From Endozoicomonadaceae bacterium (lineage in GTDB: Bacteria; Pseudomonadota; Gammaproteobacteria; Pseudomonadales; Endozoicomonadaceae), in the NCBI GenBank assembly GCA_023146365.1, contig JAGLCE010000002.1, positions 1-38,120 on the forward strand: a stretch of 38,120 bases of DNA, written 5' to 3'. Every line of letters begins with the position of its first letter. Position 1 is the first letter of the stretch. Under the pieces are notes generated by a model that was given only the letters and a program-made list of their open reading frames with translations, had not been told where the DNA came from and did not search any database. The translations under genes and the position numbers were made by a program. This document shows, one piece after another, positions 7,564 through 16,827 of the stretch.

Positions 7564-8010
7564 ATGAACGTTATTCTTCTGGAAAAAATCGCCAATCTGG
7601 GCGATCTGGGTGCACAGGTTAAAGTGAAAGCTGGCTACAGCCGTAACTACCTGATTCCTTTCGGCAAGGCTGTGCCTGCCACTCAGGCTAACATTGCTGA
7701 TTTTGATGCACGTCGTGCAGAGCTGGAAAAAATTGCTGTCGAGAAGCGTGCTGAAGCTGAACAACGTGCTGTTGCTCTGGCTGGGATCGAGCTGACCATC
7801 ACCGCCAAAGCGGGTGATGAGGGCAAGTTGTTCGGTTCCATCGGCACCCGTGATTTGGCTGACGCTATCACATCTGCCGGCGTCGCTGTTGCCAAAAACG
7901 AAGTTCGGATGCCTGCCGGCTCTATTCGTATGCTCGGTGAGTATGACATCGAAGTGCACCTACACTCCGATGTTACCTCTAGCGTTAAGGTATTCGTCAA
8001 AGCTGAGTAA
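7564..8010 (+). CDS. rplI: 50S ribosomal protein L9
   Basis: 148 residues, the usual length. MNVILLEKIANLGDLG, then VKAGYSRNYLIPFGKAVPAT, is the L9 N-terminal 23S rRNA-binding domain. The long connecting helix (about residues 40-75, rich in Ala, Glu and Arg) and the C-terminal domain (KLFGSIGTRDLADAI, RMPAGSIRMLGEYDIEVHLH) are both present. L9 protrudes from the base of the L1 stalk and helps maintain the reading frame. A purine-rich site (AGAGGTAAACGAG) precedes the ATG. It is the last gene before a strong terminator. Confidence 0.98.
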   Translation: MNVILLEKIANLGDLGAQVKVKAGYSRNYLIPFGKAVPATQANIADFDARRAELEKIAVEKRAEAEQRAVALAGIELTITAKAGDEGKLFGSIGTRDLADAITSAGVAVAKNEVRMPAGSIRMLGEYDIEVHLHSDVTSSVKVFVKAE

Positions 8011-8035
8011 TTGTTTTTGAGCATACTGGTGATGT

Positions 8036-8070
8036 AAAAAACGTCTATGTTCACATAGGCGTTTTTTTTT
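8036..8070 (+). terminator. intrinsic terminator after rplI
   Basis: AACGTCTATG (8040-8049), loop TTCA, then CATAGGCGTT (8054-8063) form a 10-bp stem with one G-T pair, followed by a nine-T run and preceded by A6. It ends the rpsF operon, so dnaB probably has its own promoter. Confidence 0.92.
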
Positions 8071-8171
8071 CAAACCATCGATCCTTGAGTAATCTTTAAT
8101 TGTTTTCTTGCTCTGCAAGGGTAGTATTACGGGTTCTCTATCCATTTGTATGATGAGTCGACAACGTGCCT

Positions 8172-9569
8172 ATGTTGGAAGCAGCCCATCACCCCGAACT
8201 TCCCATTGACGAGGCGATGACTCGTCTGAAAACACCTCCTCATAATATTGAGGCAGAGCAGTCCGTGCTGGGCGGTCTGATGCTGGATAACGATGCATGG
8301 GATAATATTGCTGAAAAGATTGGTGCAGTTGATTTCTATCACCCAGCACATAAGAAAATCTTTGAATGCATTGAAGAGTTGGCCAAACAATCCAATCCGT
8401 TTGACCCCGTCACTTTGGCCGGTGAGCTAGAGCATCGTAGTCTGTTAAGCAACTGCGGTGGCATCCCTTACCTGACTGAGCTGGTCGAAAGTATTCCCAG
8501 CATAGCCAATATTCATGCCTATACCGATATTGTCCACGAGCGATCTGTCTTGCGTCGCTTGATCAGCGCTTCACAAGAAATTACCGATAACGCCTATAGC
8601 CCAGAAGGTCGCAGTAGTGACGACCTGCTGGAGATGGCCGAACGGGCTATTTTCCAGATCGCAGAAGATCGTGCCAAGGAAGGTGGCCCGATTGACATGC
8701 GGGAATTGCTGAAAAAAACCATCGATAAGATTGATGAACTGTTCAACACAGGCAGCATCCTTACCGGTATTACAACCGGCTTTAATGATCTGGACGAAAT
8801 GACCTCGGGTCTTCAATCTTCCGATATGATCGTTGTGGCGGCTCGTCCCTCTATGGGTAAGACTGCTTTTGCCATGAACTTGGTAGAGAACGCTTTGATG
8901 ACAACGGACAAAAGTATCGTTGTCTTTAGCCTGGAAATGCCGGCCGAACAGTTGATGATGCGTTGCTTATCGTCACTCGGACGCATTCATCAAAGCAAGG
9001 TAAGAACCGGTAAATTAGAAGAAGACGATTGGCCCAGGCTCTCCTCCGCAGTAGAGCGCCTGAAAGACAAAAAGCTCTTTATTGACGATACCGCCGCCAT
9101 CAGCCCCCAGGAAATGCGTTCCCGCCTGCGTCGAATTGTCCGAGAGCATGGCGACCTTGCGCTGATCGTGGTGGACTACTTGCAGCTCATGCAAATTCCC
9201 GGATTCAGTGAAGGCCGAACTAACGAGATATCTGAAATATCTCGCTCCATCAAGGCTATGGCCAAAGAGTTCAAAGTTCCGATAGTTGCCCTGTCTCAGC
9301 TCAACCGATCATTGGAACAGCGACCCAACAAGCGTCCTGTTAACTCCGACCTACGGGAATCCGGTGCGATCGAGCAGGATGCCGACGTCATCCTGTTCAT
9401 CTATCGGGACGAAGTATATAACCCCGATACCGAATACAAAGGTATCAGTGAAATTATTATTGGGAAGCAGCGTAATGGCCCGATCGGTAGTGTACGGCTA
9501 GCCTTTCTCGGCCAATATACCCGATTTGATAATCTTGCTCCGGATGCCTACAGCAATTTCGAGGAATAA
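8172..9569 (+). CDS. dnaB: replicative DNA helicase DnaB
   Basis: 465 residues, normal length. This is the hexameric 5'-3' helicase that opens the replication fork. The N-terminal primase-interacting domain begins with TPPHNIEAEQSVLGGLMLDN. The RecA-like C-terminal domain has Walker A in ARPSMGKTAFAMNL, Walker B in LIVVDYLQLMQ, the segment VPIVALSQLNRSLEQRPNKR, and the DNA-binding and arginine-finger region RESGAIEQDADVILFIYRDE through GKQRNGPIGSVRL. There is no intein. ATG 8172 is used; an in-frame GTG at 8166 would add two residues, and neither has a clear ribosome site. The rplI-dnaB neighbourhood is conserved in gammaproteobacteria. It converges with selO. Confidence 0.97.
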   Translation: MLEAAHHPELPIDEAMTRLKTPPHNIEAEQSVLGGLMLDNDAWDNIAEKIGAVDFYHPAHKKIFECIEELAKQSNPFDPVTLAGELEHRSLLSNCGGIPYLTELVESIPSIANIHAYTDIVHERSVLRRLISASQEITDNAYSPEGRSSDDLLEMAERAIFQIAEDRAKEGGPIDMRELLKKTIDKIDELFNTGSILTGITTGFNDLDEMTSGLQSSDMIVVAARPSMGKTAFAMNLVENALMTTDKSIVVFSLEMPAEQLMMRCLSSLGRIHQSKVRTGKLEEDDWPRLSSAVERLKDKKLFIDDTAAISPQEMRSRLRRIVREHGDLALIVVDYLQLMQIPGFSEGRTNEISEISRSIKAMAKEFKVPIVALSQLNRSLEQRPNKRPVNSDLRESGAIEQDADVILFIYRDEVYNPDTEYKGISEIIIGKQRNGPIGSVRLAFLGQYTRFDNLAPDAYSNFEE

Positions 9570-9672
9570 ACGGATGCGCCACCTGTCCTGCAATTCCCTC
9601 CCCTTTTTGATGATGGCCGCAATTCATTGATTCAGAACACCACAAAGCCACCGGCATGAAGCACCGACAAGC

Positions 9673-11133
9673 TCATGATGAACAGCTGACTTCCAGCACA
9701 TCTCCCCAGTTTGGCGGTAGTTCTGCATAATGTTCATACTCAGGCCATTCTGCAAAAGGCTTTTGGACAAGCGCCAACAGATGATCTATTTCTGAATAAT
9801 CTCCCTCTACCGCCTTATCAATAGCGATCTGTACCATGTAGTTGCGCAGCACATATTTTGGATTCACTTTTTTCATGGTCATCTGTCGTGTGTCTGCTTT
9901 TTCTTGCTCAAGCTTCAATCTATTTGAGTAAATCTGACACCATTGAGTCAATGCGTCCTGATCCTTGAATAACACTTTAAGCGGTGCATTCTCACGACAT
10001 GGCTCAAAATCACATAAACGACGAAAGAACAAGGTATAATCAGTGCCATTTTTTTGCATCAGAGTAAGCAGATTATCAAATAGAAAACTATCGCTTTTCT
10101 CCTGAGTCATCAAGCCCGCTTTCTGGCGCATCAGGCTTGAATAGGCACTTGAAAAATCGTCAGGATAGTGCCCAAGCATCTCTTTGATCAGATCAACATC
10201 ATCACCGAGTAGTGGCAATAACGCCTGCCCTAAACAGGCACAATTCCAATAACCAATATCCGGCTGTTGATTAAAGGCATAGCGCCTCTGAACATCGGAA
10301 TGGTTGCATACATGGCCAGCATCAAAGGCCTCCATAAAACCAAAGGGGCCATAATCCAGTGTCAACCCAAGAATTGACATATTGTCCGTATTCATCACAC
10401 CATGGCAGAATCCCACAGCCTGCCAGCGTGCAATCATCTCGGCCGTTCGCTTGATGACCTCCCGATAAAACAAGCTGTAACGATCATCACGACCTGCAAG
10501 CGCAGGAAAGTGCGCCGTAATCACAAACTCTGCCAATTGCCTCAGTTCTACATGCTTATGACGATAATAGAAATATTCAAAACTACCAAAACGGACATGT
10601 GAGGGGGCAACACGGATAATAGCAGCAGCAGTCTCCAAGCTTTCCCGTTGAACCGGTGTATCGCTATCAACAAGACACAAGGCACGTGTCGTAGGAATCC
10701 CTAGACCATGCATCGCCTCACAGGCTAGGTATTCTCGGATGGAAGATCGGAGTACTGCGCGACCATCCCCTTGTCGTGAATATGGCGTATGGCCAGAACC
10801 TTTCAAATGGAGGTCCCATCTTTCTCCATGGACATTCCTGACTTCGCCCAACAAAAGTGCTCTTCCATCCCCTAGATGCGGAACATAGATACCAAACTGA
10901 TGACCGGCATACGCCATCGCCAACGGGTCAGCACCTGCAGGTACTCGCTGCCCAGACGTTACCGCCAGCATGTCATCCCGATCATCGGAATCCAGATCCA
11001 GCAGATGGGCAACCTTCGGGTTCACACTGACTAGACGAGGATTATCCAGCGCTTGGGGCATAACACGGGAGTAGAAGCTGGCAGGCAGTTGTGAATAACC
11101 GTTATCAAACGTCAAACAATCAAAACAGGGCAT
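9673..11133 (-). CDS. selO: protein adenylyltransferase SelO (YdiU, UPF0061)
   Basis: 486 residues, full length. SelO is a pseudokinase-fold enzyme that transfers AMP from ATP onto protein Ser, Thr or Tyr and is linked to redox stress. Conserved blocks include AYAGHQFGIYVPHLGDGRA, HLKGSGHTPYSRQGDGRAVL, SSIREYLACEAMHGLGIPTT and the active-site stretch HGVMNTDNMSILGLTLDYGP, with the Asn and Asp that hold metal. The C-terminus EVSCSS keeps the Cys near the end, and another Cys lies in AGHVCNHSD. In E. coli such a pair forms a regulatory disulfide, so the same control is plausible. The ribosome site before ATG 11133 is weak. Transcribed alone, convergent with dnaB. Confidence 0.96.
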   Translation of the reverse strand: MPCFDCLTFDNGYSQLPASFYSRVMPQALDNPRLVSVNPKVAHLLDLDSDDRDDMLAVTSGQRVPAGADPLAMAYAGHQFGIYVPHLGDGRALLLGEVRNVHGERWDLHLKGSGHTPYSRQGDGRAVLRSSIREYLACEAMHGLGIPTTRALCLVDSDTPVQRESLETAAAIIRVAPSHVRFGSFEYFYYRHKHVELRQLAEFVITAHFPALAGRDDRYSLFYREVIKRTAEMIARWQAVGFCHGVMNTDNMSILGLTLDYGPFGFMEAFDAGHVCNHSDVQRRYAFNQQPDIGYWNCACLGQALLPLLGDDVDLIKEMLGHYPDDFSSAYSSLMRQKAGLMTQEKSDSFLFDNLLTLMQKNGTDYTLFFRRLCDFEPCRENAPLKVLFKDQDALTQWCQIYSNRLKLEQEKADTRQMTMKKVNPKYVLRNYMVQIAIDKAVEGDYSEIDHLLALVQKPFAEWPEYEHYAELPPNWGDVLEVSCSS

Positions 11134-11365
11134 GAACGATCCAGATCAATGACTTTTTAAGCATGCTAGTGGGTTATGCTTCTTCCTGCATTCAGCTATC
11201 TGGCGTCATACATTACCTATAGAGAACGCTTTAATTCATGCTAACCAAGCATCCCAAGCTTCAATAGATTTCGATAAACCTGCACCAAAACATGCAAGAG
11301 CAACGGTCTGATTAACGCGGAAATCTTTGGAATAGCATCCGTGAAGGAACGACTCTCTTTCAACG

Positions 11366-14300
11366 TTAATTCGTATGAAGGAAGACATCCTGTTTTGGCC
11401 AAGCGACAGTGACATTATGCTCTTGAAACAACGACAAAATTCTGTTGTTGAGTTCATCACGAATCGTCATACGTTCATCCACCTGAGCCACGTAGGCCCG
11501 TAGTTCATATTGCAAAGCACTATCACCGTACTCCATAAACAACGCTAGGGACTCTATTTTATCGACAACCCCAGGATGTTCTTTTGCCGCTTTCAGCAGT
11601 ATGCTCTGAATCATTACTGGATCTTCATCATGCGAGACGTAAAACGGCAGAATAATCCGCACCATGGAGTTACTGAGCGACCAATTGATCAGTTTCTCAT
11701 TCACCAGCATCTTGTTGGGAATGATAACCTCCTTATGGTCCCAGTCAGTGATTGTCGTCGCTCGAATCCGGATGCGCGTTACTTCACCACTAATATCACC
11801 CAGTGTGACGGTATCACCTATGCGCACAGGACGTTCAAATAGGATAATCAGACCCGAGAAAAAGTTGGCGACAATGTCCTGTAATCCTATACCCACCCCC
11901 AAACCTAGAGCGGCCAGCAGCCACTGCAGTTTGTTCCAGCCCACCCCTAGCGTGGCCAGCGATAACACAATCCCCAATCCTGTGATGGTATAACTGAGTA
12001 GTGTTGTCGCGGCATAGCTGCTCCCTGGCGGCAGTTTCATGCGAGACAAGATTGTTACTTCCAATAAACCTGGGAGATTTCGCGCCAGAATAAACATGAT
12101 GACCAGCACCACTATACTAAGCATCAGGTTACTCAGATAAACGGGATACTCCCCTCTGGCGTCTTCCACCTCCCAGAGCATAATTCCATTCATGAAACGC
12201 AGAAGACCTAATAGATCTTGCCAAAGCCAGTACAAAGCGACCAGCAGGCCAACGACCATCAATGCATTGAGCAGTCTCAGAGACTGTTGTTCTACGGTTG
12301 CCAGATCCAGCGTTGGTTCTTCAAACGATAGACTGCCCTCACTGTCATCATTACTAGCTGCCCGTCGAGATACCGCACGAGCATAGGCCAGTCGCCGCTC
12401 AGCCACGTGTAGGTTACGCTTGACTAGCGCCCGAATCATCACAGCCACTCCCACCAGCAGAAGAGTCCCGACCAACTGAAACTGCATCTGAAGTGCGGTG
12501 TAGTAGTACCCTGAGGCGGTAAGCCCCGTCTGCCCCAGCGAAATCAGGATCAATCCGAAGAGAATCAGACTATTTAACACACGTGAGCCCAGCAGCTCGT
12601 CTGAGGTTTTGACCATACTCATGATGATCCATGCCTGCAGAGGCGAACCGATCATCAATAGCAACATACCAATTAGATCATATTCCAACTCTGTAGACTG
12701 TTTCATGGCCAGGCTGACCACAAAGAACAGTGGAATCATCACCATGGATAAGCGACGCAGCCGCCCCTTCATGAAATGACAATCTCGAGTCATCCAGCCA
12801 AAATGTGTCATGCCGATATTATGCGATGCGTAGATATGCGTCCCGAGCAACATCATGAGCCAGACCGGAGCTGTCTGAATCATAGCAATGCCAAGACTTC
12901 CCACCCCATGTGAAGGGGGTTCCCCACCGACCAATGTCAGCCCAGAGAGCATCAATAACAGTGGAGCAGGTAACACCTGCAACAAACTCAAGACCAATGC
13001 TTTTGGGGTACAGGTAAGATTGTCGTAGCGAACATTACCAATAATGCGAGTCATGGCTCGCTGCATGGCCTGCAAAGGCCGCCGACGTGAATGCAGATAT
13101 AGACAGAACGCCAGACTTAGTAGTCCGATCAGCCAATAACCACGCAGTGATTCATAAAAATGAACGACGATGCTTCGCCATGGAATTCTCTCTAGCTGCA
13201 GAGCAAGCTGACTCGGCACCGCCACTAGCCACTCTATCCCTAGCTCATTATTACTGGCAATCCAATAAAGCCGCTCTTTCAGGGTTATGGAAAGTTCTCT
13301 CCCTTGGATCAGTATTTGCTGTTGAACTAAGTCCAAACTGATCGCGGTCGTCAGCAGATTACCCAAATCGATCGACAGGTTTTTCAACAGTTTCTGACGA
13401 GTACGCAACAGGCGTATTAACTCCTCCCTATCCTGCCTGCTCAACGTTGCCTGACTATCTGTACTTTCAAGCAGATTGTCGATATAACGCTCCAATCGAT
13501 GCAGCTTCTGGCGCTCTTGGTCATGGTTGAATTTTTGCAACCGTGCCTGTGTGATAACGCGGGTAATATCTTTATTAACGGAAATTTTGGGGAGCTTCAT
13601 GCGACTCTCACGCAACAGTGCAGCTAGTTGCGGGTTTTCTCCCAACAACATAGATGTCTGTTGCACACTCTGGCTGATCACTCTGACATTTTTTAACTGC
13701 TCCCTAGCGCGGATATTCTCCTGACTGATGTTACTGATTCGATCAGCAGTCGCCAGTAATTCCTGGCTCAGCGCCATATTGACTACGGCTTCATGGTAAA
13801 GTAACTCTCCTTTGTTCTCGCTGGATTGCGTAATATGGGACGCAATCGCCACAGCCTCTTCACTGGCGACTCGGCGCTTATAGTTGATAACCGTTTGCAG
13901 TGATATGACATCCAGCTCCAGAATTTTGACCTGCCACGATAGCAGTATCTGCTTGGCGGTCACCAACTCCAGTCGGATACTGCCGTTCCCGATCTCAAGG
14001 GTAAGCCGGCTATCCTGTTGCTGAAGCGCAGAATTCTCCGCCAGAAGCAACGACTTTTTGGCCTCATCGATCGCTCCGAGCGATGGTTCTGCCAATAGCA
14101 TATTCAGTTGGTATGAAAGGATTTTCAGGTGTTCCTGATTTCTACTAATAATGGTTTGGTTGTTTTCAGGACGCGCTCGCTCAATGATGACTCCGTTACT
14201 GGCATTCGCCAGCTGATTCTGTCGCTCCGACAGTTCAGCCTGCCGTTCAATCAGCACTTTCTGGAGAGCCTCAAGCGTTTGGCCACGCAATTTTTCTAGC

Positions 14301-14632
14301 AGCTCGGTTTCCGTGGGAATTACTATAGATTTTATAGCGTTTTTGAGCTGTAAGGTCTCTTGCGGCGCACTTTTCAGCTGTAACAGCAGCTCATTTAACT
14401 GCTGCTGTTCGGTCTCTGTCTGCTTCAAAAAAACCAGAGCCTGCTGATAAATATCGGCAAGCGGCTGACTTTTTCCCAGTGAAGGATTATCAACCGGCTT
14501 AAGCCTTTCCAGTACCTGACTGATCGACTCAATACTGATATCGATGGGTAACGGTATTGGATTTCCGAAAGCCTGTTGAGAACTGAGAAATAAAACACAA
14601 GCAAGCGTAAACGCAAAATGTACTTTGCACAT
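11366..14632 (-). CDS. large MscS-superfamily mechanosensitive channel (MscK/MscM type)
   Basis: About 1088 residues, the size of E. coli MscK and MscM. The signal peptide CKVHFAFTLACVLFLSSQQAFG starts at ATG 14632, which has an AGGGG site; an upstream in-frame TTG (14674) is less likely. Residues about 25-490 form a periplasmic Gln/Leu-rich coiled-coil domain (MscS_porin type). Several membrane segments follow. The last 270 residues are the MscS channel module: pore helix LLAALGLGVGIGLQDIVAN, then NFFSGLIILFERPVRIGD, the beta domain GEVTRIRIRATTITDWDHKE and VIIPNKMLVNEKLINWSLSN. Such channels open on membrane tension and protect against hypo-osmotic shock. It lies 26 bases after a small membrane protein gene, and both probably share a transcript. 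Confidence 0.93.
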   Translation of the reverse strand: MCKVHFAFTLACVLFLSSQQAFGNPIPLPIDISIESISQVLERLKPVDNPSLGKSQPLADIYQQALVFLKQTETEQQQLNELLLQLKSAPQETLQLKNAIKSIVIPTETELLEKLRGQTLEALQKVLIERQAELSERQNQLANASNGVIIERARPENNQTIISRNQEHLKILSYQLNMLLAEPSLGAIDEAKKSLLLAENSALQQQDSRLTLEIGNGSIRLELVTAKQILLSWQVKILELDVISLQTVINYKRRVASEEAVAIASHITQSSENKGELLYHEAVVNMALSQELLATADRISNISQENIRAREQLKNVRVISQSVQQTSMLLGENPQLAALLRESRMKLPKISVNKDITRVITQARLQKFNHDQERQKLHRLERYIDNLLESTDSQATLSRQDREELIRLLRTRQKLLKNLSIDLGNLLTTAISLDLVQQQILIQGRELSITLKERLYWIASNNELGIEWLVAVPSQLALQLERIPWRSIVVHFYESLRGYWLIGLLSLAFCLYLHSRRRPLQAMQRAMTRIIGNVRYDNLTCTPKALVLSLLQVLPAPLLLMLSGLTLVGGEPPSHGVGSLGIAMIQTAPVWLMMLLGTHIYASHNIGMTHFGWMTRDCHFMKGRLRRLSMVMIPLFFVVSLAMKQSTELEYDLIGMLLLMIGSPLQAWIIMSMVKTSDELLGSRVLNSLILFGLILISLGQTGLTASGYYYTALQMQFQLVGTLLLVGVAVMIRALVKRNLHVAERRLAYARAVSRRAASNDDSEGSLSFEEPTLDLATVEQQSLRLLNALMVVGLLVALYWLWQDLLGLLRFMNGIMLWEVEDARGEYPVYLSNLMLSIVVLVIMFILARNLPGLLEVTILSRMKLPPGSSYAATTLLSYTITGLGIVLSLATLGVGWNKLQWLLAALGLGVGIGLQDIVANFFSGLIILFERPVRIGDTVTLGDISGEVTRIRIRATTITDWDHKEVIIPNKMLVNEKLINWSLSNSMVRIILPFYVSHDEDPVMIQSILLKAAKEHPGVVDKIESLALFMEYGDSALQYELRAYVAQVDERMTIRDELNNRILSLFQEHNVTVAWPKQDVFLHTN

Positions 14633-14658
14633 GATGCCCCTGTCATTTTTCAAGGAGA

Positions 14659-14856
14659 TCAATGAATCAACCAAAAAACAAAAATAAACAATCCAGGTGC
14701 AAAGAAACCCAGTAAAGCACCTGACTCACGATCTCCCCATCGTTTTTCAGAAAACGCTCCCATGAAATGACAAAAGACAATCCAGCAAGCAATTCCAATG
14801 GCAATCAACAACCAGCCGACAAGACTGATATCAGACGAAAGTGCAATCAGATCCAT
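14659..14856 (-). CDS. small two-helix membrane protein
   Basis: 65 residues with two clear membrane segments, LVGWLLIAIGIACWIVFCHF and GALLGFFAPGLFIFVFWLIH, joined by a charged loop (SEKRWGDRESG). A strong AGGGGAG ribosome site sits about six bases before ATG 14856, which supports real translation despite the small size. The stop lies 26 bases before the channel gene start, so it is the first gene of a two-gene unit. The product is not recognised as a named family; association with the channel is inferred only from position. Confidence 0.7.
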   Translation of the reverse strand: MDLIALSSDISLVGWLLIAIGIACWIVFCHFMGAFSEKRWGDRESGALLGFFAPGLFIFVFWLIH

Positions 14857-14971
14857 TCAAACTCCCCTGATAATCCGATAAATATTTGCTTACCATTTAT
14901 GGCAAAAGATGGATCTTATCTTAACCGCTACAACTCTTTTATCAATCAAAAAAAGCATCAAATAATAAAAA

Positions 14972-15618
14972 GAGGCCTCAGCATAACCAGCGACTTTAGC
15001 GGTGCTCATTACACTTTCCTTATTTTGTCACCCATTACGAAACTCATCGAGGTATTTAACGCCAAATAATCGGTTTTATACCTATTTCTAGTGCTTTGCA
15101 CCGGATTTTAACGCACCTATCCCGTAGAATATGGTTTTGGCACACCATAGAGCACCAAAAACTTAGCGCCTTTGCAAATGTTCGCTGCCACCGCCATTTC
15201 TTTGTTACGTGTCGGGTCTCGCCTGACTATAAACGCGCTTAGTGAATATTTCAGGATATTTTATCACCCAATAACAAGGTGTCGCGCTCCTGAGAATCGT
15301 GAACATTACCCGGTGTCACGCTTTGGCTATGAATAAAGCCATCTTCATCGACACCGGTATGAACAGAAAAGCCATAGATGGCCTTCTTAAGTCAGCAGAG
15401 GGTAGCTGGGGCGAGCTGTTTTAGAGGCGTAAATTGAGGAGAGCAACTTTTCAATATCTGACCAGTCCAAAAACGCTTCCGTATCATCAAGCCTACGAAG
15501 AATTGGATGATTTAGGTCAGTAGCTGAAACGAAAAGTTCGGGCTGTGTTTCGAAGGATTTTTGCATGCCGATATTTTACCAGAATATGATAGGCTTTGTT
15601 GAGTTATGCTGAGGTCTC
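14972..15618 (-). mobile_element. decayed IS5-family insertion sequence, copy A
   Basis: Bounded by inverted repeats GAGGCCTCAGCATAA (14972-14986) and TTATGCTGAGGTCTC (15604-15618), which match at 14 of 15 positions. At about 650 bp it is roughly half the length of an intact element. The inside carries transposase fragments on the minus strand (separate entry). The same ends and subterminal sequence (TTTTGTCACCCATTACGAA) recur at 18.6 and 19.9 kb. No target duplication is evident. Apart from this element, the region from 14857 to 15818 has no gene. Confidence 0.82.
15030..15566 (-). pseudogene. IS5-family transposase remnant (copy A)
   Basis: The minus strand from ATG 15566 reads MQKSFETQPELFVSATDLNH, then the helix region DWSDIEKLLSSIYASKTARP. 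After an internal deletion, the DDE-domain segment KKAIYGFSVHTGVDEDGF and HSQSVTPGNVHDSQERDTLL follows in the style of IS5 transposases. A shifted C-terminal portion (LWCAKTIFYGIGALKSG) comes last. The middle third of a normal transposase, including the first catalytic Asp region, is missing, and stops and frame changes occur, so no activity is expected. Confidence 0.8.
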
Positions 15619-15818
15619 CCTATACGTATTAATTTAATCTATAAATGATTATGGCCTTTTTCGGGATATGCGGAGTAATGCCTTACCCGTCATGGAAAGT
15701 GCTCCTCTGACCATGACTAGGAAAAGCGAGCTTCTGGGTTACGTAAACAATACCCATAGGCGCTGGCTTCAGCCTGTGGCTTGAGAGATGATATCTCTTG
15801 AAAAATGGAGTGAGCATA

Positions 15819-16391
15819 GTGAATATAGGCCTGCTGGTGCTACTGTTACTCATCTTGACGCTAATAGCAGGATTTACTCTGACCAATGGCATTGGGCCAA
15901 CACCATCCTGCCGCAACACGTCTCGAGCACTCGATAAATTTCTTCCAGAAACGATCAGTGGGACAATCTTGGAGCTTGGCTGTGGCTGGGGAGGAATAGC
16001 ACTTTATCTGGCCAAAAAGTACCCTGATAACCGAGTCACTGCTTGGGAAAACTCACCGGTTCCCTGGCTGGTTGCCTGTACACGAAAGATGCTGAGTGGA
16101 CAATACAACCTAGAAATTCGCTATGGAGATATTGGCAGTGCGCCAATAGATGACTGCGGACTCATTTTTTGCTACCTCTGCACCGGACAAATGCTACGAC
16201 TCAAGGAGCGTTTTGCTGTCACCCCTGTTTGCGATTATTGTTACTTGGTCAGTAGTACGTTTTCAGTGCCAGGCTGGAAACCTCTCCATGAATACCGGCT
16301 GGGCGACTGGTATGGTAGTTCGATTTTTGTCTATGCGCCCTCCCACCAGTCATCATCACTCAAAGCCTTGAGTCGTTTATTTTCAAAATGA
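15819..16391 (+). CDS. membrane-anchored class I SAM-dependent methyltransferase
   Basis: 190 residues. One N-terminal membrane anchor (IGLLVLLLLILTLIAGFTL) is followed by a Rossmann-type methyltransferase domain. The SAM-binding motif I is ILELGCGWGGIALYLAKKYP, with an acidic residue ending the second strand (VTAWENSP), and RYGDIG and DCGLIFCYLC at later strands. The substrate is unknown. GTG 15819 was chosen because GGAG sits eight bases upstream and it begins right at the anchor; an in-frame TTG at 15798 lacks such a site. Its last 61 bases overlap the 3' end of a convergent small gene. IS copy A lies directly upstream. Confidence 0.78.
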   Translation: MNIGLLVLLLLILTLIAGFTLTNGIGPTPSCRNTSRALDKFLPETISGTILELGCGWGGIALYLAKKYPDNRVTAWENSPVPWLVACTRKMLSGQYNLEIRYGDIGSAPIDDCGLIFCYLCTGQMLRLKERFAVTPVCDYCYLVSSTFSVPGWKPLHEYRLGDWYGSSIFVYAPSHQSSSLKALSRLFSK

Positions 16392-16519
16392 TCTTCGATC
16401 GCTCGCCGGACGTAAAGAGAACGTTGCGACGTTTTTTCTGGTAATATCACGGCTTTGCCTTTTTCTTGGCTGGTAGGCTTTTTGGGCGTTTTCGTGGTAC
16501 TGGTACGTGATGTAGCCAT
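16331..16519 (-). CDS. small basic protein of unknown function
   Basis: 62 residues: MATSRTSTTKTPKKPTSQEK, then a middle VILPEKTSQRSLYVRRAIED and the tail LKALSDDDWWEGA. The N-terminus is Lys/Thr/Ser-rich and likely disordered; the SLYVRRAIEDHFENKRLK segment could form a helix like those in ribbon-helix-helix or antitoxin-like proteins, but this is only a resemblance. An AAAGGAG site lies seven bases before ATG 16519, the best ribosome site in the neighbourhood, which favours a real gene. Its 3' end overlaps the methyltransferase gene on the other strand. No toxin gene is adjacent. Confidence 0.6.
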   Translation of the reverse strand: MATSRTSTTKTPKKPTSQEKGKAVILPEKTSQRSLYVRRAIEDHFENKRLKALSDDDWWEGA

Positions 16520-16827
16520 TGTGCCACTCCTTTTTTGTTTTTTGTTATAGCGTATTATCTTCATTAGCCGAATGGTGTCAGAAGTCTGCTACTGCTTTAT
16601 AACCTGACTTTTCCATAAGCATTTTTTTTATTTACTAATGTGACAAATATTTACTCAAACAAGTAGTATACTCGTCTTCTGAACAAAATGCACCTTAAGG
16701 GTTTATCGGTGTCAAGCTGTATATGGTGTGCCTATCTCCTCGCTGCGCATCTTCGTACTGGTTCCACTGGTCGCTTATACGACGAATTTGATACACTCGG
16801 CGGAAATCTAATCAATGCGTTGTTTTC
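16520..16827. other. intergenic region upstream of murJ
   Basis: No frame of note. An AT-rich tract with a long T run (16621-16629) is followed by AGTAGTATACTCGTC, which looks promoter-like, but no confident -35/-10 pair was found. In many relatives rpsT (ribosomal protein S20) lies divergently from murJ; here the divergent gene is the 62-codon basic protein and no rpsT is visible. Confidence 0.4.

Noticed and set aside
11236..11460. 74-codon minus-strand frame overlapping the 3' end of the mechanosensitive channel gene
   Set aside because: Most of it lies inside the channel gene in another frame, it has no convincing ribosome site, and its tail (FRVNQTVALACFGAGL) is suggestive of no family strongly enough to call.
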